DNA of 7,909 nt from Enterovirga sp. (GTDB lineage Bacteria; Pseudomonadota; Alphaproteobacteria; Rhizobiales; Beijerinckiaceae), in NCBI GenBank assembly GCA_028290385.1, contig JAQGJZ010000547.1:1-7909 (forward strand), written 5' to 3'. The notes under the pieces are model-generated. The model was not told where the DNA came from. It searched no databases and saw only the letters and a list, made by a program, of their open reading frames with translations. Both the position numbers and the translations under genes were made by a program. Numbering within the stretch: position 1 is the first letter of the stretch; every line of letters begins with the position of its first letter. Below, piece after piece: positions 1 through 5,096 of this stretch.

Positions 1-1850
1 TCCCGGCCGGTGACCGAATCCGTGCGCGGGTGGACAGCGGACTCGGCCCGATGCTCGACTGGGTCGCGGTCCGGTTCAGCGGCCCCGGGGCCGACTTCGA
101 CCGGGTTTCCTCCTTTCTCCGTCAATATCCGGACTGGCCGGGCGCGACCTGGGCCCGGACACGGGCCGAGACGCTGCTGGTCGTCGAGCGGCGCCCGGCC
201 GAGACCGTCCGGGCGTTCTTCTCCCGCAGCCGGCCTCAGAGCGCCGCGGGCAAGATCGCGCTGGCCCAGGCCTTTCAGGCCGATGGCCTGAAGGACGATG
301 CGGCGGCGCTGGTCCGGGAAGCGTGGCGCAACGACGAATTCGGGCGCGAGCTGGAGAGCCGCATCCTCAACGACTTCTCCGAGGTGCTCACGCAGGCCGA
401 CCATCGCTTCCGCATGGAGCGTCAGCTCTTCAAGGAAAGCTGGGAAGCGGCGAAGCGCTCCGCGGGTTACGCCGGCCCGGGCTACGACGCCCTGGTCAAG
501 GCCCGGGCTGCGGTCGCCGGCAAGGCCACGAATGCCGGCAAGCTCCTCGAGGCCGTTCCGGCCGCGCTGCAGACGGACAGCTCGTATCTGTTCTCCCGCG
601 TGCAGTTCCTGCGGCGCGCCGAGAAGATCGAGGAGGCCGCGGCGCTTCTGCAGAACCTGACGCGCGATCCGGACATCCTCGTGGACGGGGACGAATGGTG
701 GGTCGAGCGGCGGCTGGTCGCCCGCAAGCTGCTCGATGCCGGTAAGGCGAAGGCGGCCTACGACATCGCGAGCCAGCACGGGGCGGAGGCGAACGAGAAG
801 CGGATCGAGGCCGAATTCCACTCCGGCTGGATCGCGCTGCGCTTCCTGAACGAGCCGCGCACCGCTTCGCGCCACTTCTCCCGCGCCGGCGCCATTGCCG
901 CGACCCCGATCTCCGTCGCGCGCGCAGCCTATTGGCAGGGCCGGGCCGCGGAGGCCGCCGGCGAGAAGCCGCTGGCGCTCGACTTCTATGCCAAGGCGGC
1001 CCAGCAAGGGATCACCTATTACGGCCAGCTCGCGAGCGGAAAGCTCGGCCTCGCCCAGGTCAGCCTGAAGTCGGGCCTCGATCCGCAAAGCCCGGCCCGG
1101 CAGGAGGCGGCGAAATCCCCCGTCGCCCAGGCGGTCGCCACCCTTTATGCGGCCGGCCTGCGCGAGATCGCGGTGCCGCTGATCGTCGAGGTCGCGCGGC
1201 GGTCGCCCAATACGGCCGAGGTCGACGCCGTCGGGGACCTCGCGCTCGCCTATCGTGACGCCCGGGCGCTTCTCGTGCTCGGCAAGGCCGCCACGCAGCG
1301 CGGGCTGCCGCTGGACGAGCACGCTTTCCCGACCATCGGCGTGCCGTCGTTCGACCCCGTCGGGGACCGGGTCGAGCTCGCCATGGTGCATGCCATCGCG
1401 CGGCAGGAAAGCATGTTCGAGCCGGCGGCGCAGTCCCCGGTCGGGGCGCGCGGGCTGATGCAGCTCATGCCCGCGACCGCGAAGGCGACGGCCAAAAAGG
1501 CAGGCCTCGAGTTCGACCTCGCGCGCCTAGTCGACGCGACCTACAACGCCCAGCTCGGCTCCGCGCATCTCGGGGAGCTCATGGATTACTGGAAGGGCTC
1601 CTACATCCTGACCTTCGCGTCCTACAACGCGGGGCCCGGGAACGTGAAGAAGTGGATCGAGGCCTATGGCGATCCGCGGAAGCCCGAGGTCGACCCGATC
1701 GACTGGGTGGAGCGGATCCCGTTCTCGGAAACGCGGAACTACGTCCAGCGCGTGATGGAGAACCTCCAGGTCTATCGCCGGCGGCTCGGGCAGCAGAGCG
1801 CGCTGCTGATGGAGAGCGACCTGAAGCGCGGCGCCTCCGCCGTCCCTTGA
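1..1850 (+). CDS. slt: Soluble lytic murein transglycosylase, 3' part (5' end outside window)
   Basis: Family 1A lytic transglycosylase (GH23), which cleaves the MurNAc-GlcNAc bond of periplasmic peptidoglycan and leaves 1,6-anhydromuramyl ends. The frame is open from base 3, with no stop before the left edge. A GTG at 30 could be read as a start, but residues before it already fit the alpha-helical superhelix, and no signal peptide is visible, so the true start and export signal lie upstream. About 615 codons are visible. The first roughly 430 are Ala/Arg/Leu-rich helical repeats (the U-shaped domain); the last 160 are the catalytic lobe. Visible motifs: catalytic Glu in ARQES (codon 1407-1409), GLMQLMP (1452-1472), YNAGPGNV (1623-1646) and ETRNYV (1728-1745). 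All family motifs are intact, so the enzyme should be active. Transcription probably continues into the hydrolase 44 nt downstream. The family call is near certain; how much of the N-terminus is missing is unknown. Confidence 0.95.
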   Translation, partial: PAGDRIRARVDSGLGPMLDWVAVRFSGPGADFDRVSSFLRQYPDWPGATWARTRAETLLVVERRPAETVRAFFSRSRPQSAAGKIALAQAFQADGLKDDAAALVREAWRNDEFGRELESRILNDFSEVLTQADHRFRMERQLFKESWEAAKRSAGYAGPGYDALVKARAAVAGKATNAGKLLEAVPAALQTDSSYLFSRVQFLRRAEKIEEAAALLQNLTRDPDILVDGDEWWVERRLVARKLLDAGKAKAAYDIASQHGAEANEKRIEAEFHSGWIALRFLNEPRTASRHFSRAGAIAATPISVARAAYWQGRAAEAAGEKPLALDFYAKAAQQGITYYGQLASGKLGLAQVSLKSGLDPQSPARQEAAKSPVAQAVATLYAAGLREIAVPLIVEVARRSPNTAEVDAVGDLALAYRDARALLVLGKAATQRGLPLDEHAFPTIGVPSFDPVGDRVELAMVHAIARQESMFEPAAQSPVGARGLMQLMPATAKATAKKAGLEFDLARLVDATYNAQLGSAHLGELMDYWKGSYILTFASYNAGPGNVKKWIEAYGDPRKPEVDPIDWVERIPFSETRNYVQRVMENLQVYRRRLGQQSALLMESDLKRGASAVP

Positions 1851-1875
1851 TGGCCGGCTGAGCGGCCGATAGCGT

Positions 1876-1894
1876 CGCCCGAAAGGCGGGGGCG
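1876..1894 (+). promoter_or_regulatory. Ribosome binding site of the hydrolase gene, inside a possible hairpin
   Basis: AAAGG at 1882-1886 lies 8 nt before the ATG at 1895 and supports that start. The flanking bases can pair in two ways: CGCC (1876-1879) with GGCG (1885-1888), which would bury the site, or CGCCC (1876-1880) with GGGCG (1890-1894), which leaves it in the loop. Both stems are short, and control of translation here is only a possibility. Confidence 0.4.
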
Positions 1895-2806
1895 ATGACC
1901 AAGCGATCCTTTCGGGACATCCGCGTAAAGGCGGCGGACGGCCTGCTGCTGCACGCCCGAAGCTATGGCGACGACCTCGGCGAGGCGCCGCCGGTCGTCT
2001 GTCTTCCCGGCCTCGCCCGCCACTCGGGCGATTTCCACGACCTCGCGATGGCGCTCACCGACCCCGATGAGGGGCCGCCCCGGCACGTGGTCGCGGTGGA
2101 TTATCGCGGTCGGGGAAAGTCCGGCTACGATCCCAACCCGGACAATTACAGCGTCCCGGTCGAGACCGCGGACCTTCTCGCCGTCCTATCCGAGCTCGGC
2201 ATTGCGCGCGCGATCTTCGTCGGCACCTCGCGGGGCGGCATCATCACGATGGGGCTCGCGGCCGCAAAACCCGCGATGGTGCTCGGGGCGGTTCTGAACG
2301 ACATCGGCCCGGTGCTCGAACTGCCCGGCCTGCTGCGCATCAAGGGCTATGTCGGACGGCTCGGCCAGCCGCGCGACCTGAACGAGGCCGCCGGCATGCT
2401 GGAAGGGCTGTTCGGCCAGCAATTCCCCAGCCTGACCGGCCGCGACTGGCAGAGCTGGGCCAGGAACACCTGGGACGAGGCGGACGGCCGGCTCGTGCTC
2501 ACCTACGACCCAGCCGTAGGGCGCACGCTCGATCCGATCGGGCCGGACAGCGCCGTCCCCGACCTCTGGGGCCTGTTCGATGCCCTGCGCGGAGTTCCGG
2601 TTCTCCTGATCCGGGGCGCCCTGACCGATCTTCTTTCCGACGCGACGGTCGCCGAGATGATGGCGCGCCACCCGGACCTCGACCTCGTCACGGTGCCGGA
2701 CCAGGGCCATGCGCCACTGCTCAAGGGCGATCTGATCCCGGCGATCCGGTCCTTCGTTGCGCGGGTGGACAAGGTCGGGAGCGCCGCCCGGCCAGGGTCG
2801 ATCTGA
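1895..2806 (+). CDS. Alpha/beta hydrolase
   Basis: A complete 303-aa alpha/beta-hydrolase-fold protein with no signal peptide, so probably cytoplasmic. The catalytic triad can be read directly: Ser112 in the nucleophile elbow GTSRGG, Asp245 in RGALTDLLS, and His272 in PDQGHAPLL. The oxyanion-hole segment is CLPGLARHSGDF (residues 36-47), with Pro-Gly instead of the usual His-Gly, a variant common in proteobacterial members. DYRGRGKSGYDPNPDNY (69-85) is the conserved strand-4 region. Residues about 137-225, between strands 6 and 7, form the lid that sets substrate specificity. The substrate cannot be read from sequence; esters, lactones or meta-cleavage products are all hydrolysed by relatives. 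I recall similar hydrolases in Bradyrhizobium and relatives annotated only as alpha/beta hydrolase. It follows slt on the same strand by 44 nt with no intervening terminator, so co-transcription is likely. The family is certain, the function open. Confidence 0.92.
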   Translation: MTKRSFRDIRVKAADGLLLHARSYGDDLGEAPPVVCLPGLARHSGDFHDLAMALTDPDEGPPRHVVAVDYRGRGKSGYDPNPDNYSVPVETADLLAVLSELGIARAIFVGTSRGGIITMGLAAAKPAMVLGAVLNDIGPVLELPGLLRIKGYVGRLGQPRDLNEAAGMLEGLFGQQFPSLTGRDWQSWARNTWDEADGRLVLTYDPAVGRTLDPIGPDSAVPDLWGLFDALRGVPVLLIRGALTDLLSDATVAEMMARHPDLDLVTVPDQGHAPLLKGDLIPAIRSFVARVDKVGSAARPGSI

Positions 2807-2819
2807 GCCGCTTGCTCAG
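2803..2819. other. Short inverted repeat formed by the two converging stop codons
   Basis: CTGAGC (2803-2808) and GCTCAG (2814-2819) are perfect inverted repeats around a 5-nt loop. The left arm contains the TGA of the hydrolase and the right arm, on the other strand, the TGA of the small membrane protein gene. The stem is only 6 bp and has no T-tract on either side, so it is a weak candidate for a bidirectional transcription end. It is the only structure between the two converging transcripts. Confidence 0.3.
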
Positions 2820-3136
2820 GCGGCCGGGGCCGCGCGCTCGGGTCGGCTCCTGAGCCGGTTGAACACGGATCGAGCCAGGCTGCCCAGGACGCAGCCCGCG
2901 ACATAGGCGGCGGCGCAGGCCAGGCCGATCTCAGCCCAGAGCCCCGGGCGCCCGGCAACGCTTCCCGATGCGGCCAGAGCGGCCCCGCCGACGAGGCCGA
3001 GCACCGCGAGGATAAGGCCGAGCCGGCCAAAAAAATCCGCCGGCTGTTCGCGCCAGCCAAGCACCCCGAAGGGCAGACCGAGCCCGAAAGCACCGGCGAG
3101 CACCGGCCAAAGCGGCAGAAGGACGGCCTCGATCAT
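2816..3136 (-). CDS. Small membrane protein with three predicted transmembrane helices
   Basis: A 106-aa protein I do not recognise as a named family. Hydrophobic stretches at about residues 5-27, 38-57 and 66-86 predict three membrane helices. Between the first two is a short polar loop (GWREQPADFFGRLG), and the C-terminus is strongly basic (SLARSVFNRLRSRPERAAPAA region), which suggests that the tail is in the cytoplasm and the N-terminus in the periplasm. There is no cleavable signal peptide, so it should sit in the inner membrane. The start is secure: the ATG at 3136-3134 overlaps the stop of the BON/OmpA gene as ATGA, with GAGGTG at 3150-3145 as ribosome binding site 8 nt upstream. This coupling suggests the two products are made in a fixed ratio and work together. 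A role as membrane partner or stabiliser of the BON/OmpA protein is inference only. Confidence 0.85.
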   Translation of the reverse strand: MIEAVLLPLWPVLAGAFGLGLPFGVLGWREQPADFFGRLGLILAVLGLVGGAALAASGSVAGRPGLWAEIGLACAAAYVAGCVLGSLARSVFNRLRSRPERAAPAA

Positions 3137-4869
3137 GGCTGCTGCACCTCAAACGTGACGGCCTCGCCGGCTCGGCCCGCTTCCGCGACCCTCACCGCCT
3201 CCGGCACGGCACTCACGCCGCGCTCGCCGAGCGCCGACACCACGGCCGCAGCCCGCCGTCCGGCGAGCTCGCGCGCGGCTGGGTCGTCCCCGGCGGGCTC
3301 GACCAACCCGGCAACGTTCAGCCGCGCCGTCCCGCATCGACGCATCACATCCGCGATTCCGTCCAGCAGCTTCCGGGCAGCCGGCGTGAGCTCGGCCGCA
3401 CCGGGGGCGAAACGCAAGGGCTCCCGCCCGACGACGTCGGACACGAGATCGCTGCAGAACCCGGGATCGAGCGGCCTGTTCGGGGTCACGAAGACCTGCG
3501 CGGCCGCCGTCCACCCGGGCGGTGCCGCCGCCTCGAACGCACGCTCCGTCCGCCGGCCCTGTTCCGGATACAGGGACGCTCCGGACAGCCGAAGCCTGCG
3601 ATCCTCGATGACGACTTCGCCGTCCGACAAGGCGGCGAGGTGTTCGAGTCCCGCGCGTGCGGCCGGGAGCAGGCCCTCCGGCGCGCCGTCGGCCAGATGG
3701 AGATCGTCCACGACGGCGTCGAAAGGGAAACGCTTGCGAACGGCGTCGCGCAGCGCAGCACGGTCGGCCTCGGCGGGCAGGAAGCCAGCCAGAAGGACAC
3801 GCCCGTCCTTGCGCCTGGCACTCAGCCGGTATGGTTTCGGCAACACGGGCGTGAGCTCGGCCCGTTCGAGTTCGACTCCCGGCAGCCGCGCCGTCCTCAA
3901 CTCGCCGCGGAGCTGATCGAGCAGATCCCGTGCGGCTAGCGTGCCCTCGAGCACGAGGGCCCGGCCCTTCAACTCCGCGCGCCCGCTCTCCAGGCGCGCC
4001 AGAACCGACAGCACGCGCTTGCTCGCCGCGTCGAAATCGACGCCCGATTCGAGACCGCGCGCGATGTCCATGCGGTCCTCGATCCTGGCAGCCGGATTCG
4101 CGGAGCGCGCAAAGGCGAGCAGGACGCCCCGCTCGGCGTCGGACGGAACGTGCCCGCCGAGCACGATCGCATCGCCCTCCCGGGCCGCCGACCAGGTATA
4201 GGGCTGAACCAAAGGCGGCCGGATCTCGACCCTGCCCGCCGCGTAGCCTGGCGGGAGCGCCCGGAGCAGCCCCATCACCTCGCGATACGCTTGCGTGTCG
4301 GGCGCATCGCCGGCGACCGAAAGGCTCTTGTCGCTCAAGGATGCGGTTGCGCGATCGAGCCGGCGCGCGGCGCGCACCACGACGCGTGCCGCCTCGCCAA
4401 ACCCCTCCGGGCCGCCCAGCGCGGACCGGAGTTCATCGCGGACGGGCGCGCCACTGCCTGCGGCCTCGTCGAGAAGCTCGGCCCTCAACCCTCCGGGAGG
4501 AACAAGGCCGGTGAGGACCAGGCCCGCACCATCCCGAGTGACGCCAAACGCGAAACGCTCTGCGGATGCGGGCGGCAGCACGCGATAGGCCGGCCCGCGC
4601 AGACCGGCGATGCTCGCCACCAGCCGCTCCGCTTCGCTCCGGGCCGCGCCCGTAAGCGGGGCATCCGCCGTGACGGAGAGGTCTCGTCCGTCGACCTCGA
4701 CCCGTGCGCCTGAGCGGCCGAGCTCGCTTCCGGCCGTCCGCGCCTGCTGCGCTTCGATCGCGCGGCGCAGGTCCGTCTCGATCGCGGGCGCCACGCGCCA
4801 GATCCCGGCCGCCGCCACGGCCGCCACAAGGGGCAAGCCGAGGAGCCAGATATCGGGGCGAAGTCTCAT
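3133..4869 (-). CDS. Membrane-anchored protein with tandem BON-like repeats and an OmpA-type C-terminal domain
   Basis: 578 aa. One hydrophobic segment (about residues 7-24) after a basic N-terminus is a signal anchor or signal peptide; no lipobox is present. Residues about 47-466 hold a half repeat plus three tandem units of about 120 aa, each of two BON-like halves (lipid- or protein-binding folds in envelope proteins). Each unit starts with an aromatic residue and an xDGxxVxLxGxVP pattern, for example AREGDAIVLGGHVPSDAER and ARRKDGRVLLAGFLPAEADR. Residues about 470-578 form an OmpA C-terminal (peptidoglycan-binding) domain: FAPGAAELTPAARKLLDGIA, then GLVEPAGD and LAGRRAAAVV. C472 and C512 sit where related domains often carry a cysteine pair, which fits a periplasmic disulfide. 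The usual ligand Asp of the TD motif is Glu524; Arg539, 15 residues later, matches the conserved Arg. Start: ATG 4869-4867, overlapping the stop of a small ORF as ATGA. I recall similar OmpA family proteins in other alphaproteobacteria, with no assigned function. Probable role: an envelope scaffold facing the periplasm. Confidence 0.88.
   Translation of the reverse strand: MRLRPDIWLLGLPLVAAVAAAGIWRVAPAIETDLRRAIEAQQARTAGSELGRSGARVEVDGRDLSVTADAPLTGAARSEAERLVASIAGLRGPAYRVLPPASAERFAFGVTRDGAGLVLTGLVPPGGLRAELLDEAAGSGAPVRDELRSALGGPEGFGEAARVVVRAARRLDRATASLSDKSLSVAGDAPDTQAYREVMGLLRALPPGYAAGRVEIRPPLVQPYTWSAAREGDAIVLGGHVPSDAERGVLLAFARSANPAARIEDRMDIARGLESGVDFDAASKRVLSVLARLESGRAELKGRALVLEGTLAARDLLDQLRGELRTARLPGVELERAELTPVLPKPYRLSARRKDGRVLLAGFLPAEADRAALRDAVRKRFPFDAVVDDLHLADGAPEGLLPAARAGLEHLAALSDGEVVIEDRRLRLSGASLYPEQGRRTERAFEAAAPPGWTAAAQVFVTPNRPLDPGFCSDLVSDVVGREPLRFAPGAAELTPAARKLLDGIADVMRRCGTARLNVAGLVEPAGDDPAARELAGRRAAAVVSALGERGVSAVPEAVRVAEAGRAGEAVTFEVQQP
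3145..3150 (-). promoter_or_regulatory. Ribosome binding site of the small membrane protein gene
   Basis: GAGGTG on the - strand, 8 nt before the ATG at 3136, lying inside the last codons of the BON/OmpA gene. It fixes the start of the 106-aa protein and shows that translation can initiate there as well as by coupling through the ATGA overlap. Confidence 0.6.
3472..4554 (-). repeat. Three tandem ~120-aa protein repeats (BON-like pairs)
   Basis: Divergent coding repeats within the BON/OmpA gene: unit 1 at 4554-4201 (residues 106-223), unit 2 at 4200-3832 (224-346), unit 3 at 3831-3472 (347-466). The lengths are 118, 123 and 120 residues. The first half of each unit opens FAFGVTRDGAGLVLTG, YTWSAAREGDAIVLGG or YRLSARRKDGRVLLAG. 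The second half contains KSLSVAGDAP, RALVLEGTLA or RRLRLSGASL, and the unit closes with IRPPLVQP, TPVLPKP or VTPNRP. An extra second-half-type segment (about residues 47-104, with RDLSVTADAP) precedes unit 1. The repeats are visible in protein but not as nucleotide identity, so the duplication is old. Confidence 0.75.
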
Positions 4870-5012
4870 CGGATCGTCCCGCCGGCGGCTGACGATCTCG
4901 GAACGGGCGCACGGGCGGCGCGCAAAGGCTGAACCTCGAACTGCATCTGAAAGAAGGGTGCCGAACCGCTGTCGTTGAGCGCCCTACCCTCTCGAACAGG
5001 AATGCGGCGCAT
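4866..5012 (-). CDS. Probable small ORF at the head of the BON/OmpA operon
   Basis: A 48-codon frame beginning MRRIPVREGRALNDSG and ending SSAAGGTIR, whose TGA overlaps the next ATG as ATGA (4869-4866), the same junction used between the two following genes. The ATG at 5012 has GGCGGA (5027-5022) 9 nt upstream. In-frame ATGs at 5033 and 5030 would give 55 or 54 residues but have poorly spaced ribosome binding sites. There is no signal peptide or membrane segment; the middle (APFFQMQFEVQPLR) alternates hydrophobic and polar residues and could form a strand, and the tail is Arg/Pro/Ala-rich and probably disordered. Against it: third-position GC is about 63%, below its neighbours; the frame has no stop back to the porin TAA, so its openness could be chance in GC-rich DNA; and a strong terminator ends only 10 nt before 5033. 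I do not recognise a family. It may instead be an untranslated leader. Confidence 0.42.
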   Translation of the reverse strand: MRRIPVREGRALNDSGSAPFFQMQFEVQPLRAARAPVPRSSAAGGTIR

Positions 5013-5042
5013 CTTGGTGCGTCCGCCCATCATCCTGACAAC

Positions 5043-5073
5043 AAAAAAAGCCCCGGCCTTTCGGCCGGGGCTC
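5043..5073 (-). terminator. Intrinsic terminator of the porin gene
   Basis: On the - strand, a perfect 10-bp GC-rich stem (AGCCCCGGCC at 5072-5063 with GGCCGGGGCT at 5058-5049) closes a GAAA tetraloop and runs straight into a T-tract (5049-5043). It begins 24 nt after the porin stop codon. This is an unusually complete rho-independent terminator and should end the abundant porin transcript, insulating the BON/OmpA operon immediately downstream on the same strand. Confidence 0.93.
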
Positions 5074-5096
5074 GTGATCCGCCGCTGGTGCGGGGA

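Noticed and set aside
30..32. GTG as start of the lytic transglycosylase
   Set aside because: The frame is open to the left edge, residues upstream of the GTG continue the helical domain, and a periplasmic enzyme needs a signal peptide that is not visible here.
1852..1867. Small hairpin GGCCG/CGGCC just after the slt stop codon
   Set aside because: The stem is 5 bp with a 6-nt loop and no T-tract, too weak for a terminator and common by chance at this base composition.
3155..3916. A 253-codon + strand frame opposite the BON/OmpA gene, and other antisense frames of similar size nearby
   Set aside because: Ser/Arg/Ala-rich low-complexity products typical of wrong-frame reading in GC-rich DNA; the - strand frame has coherent domains and coupled neighbours.
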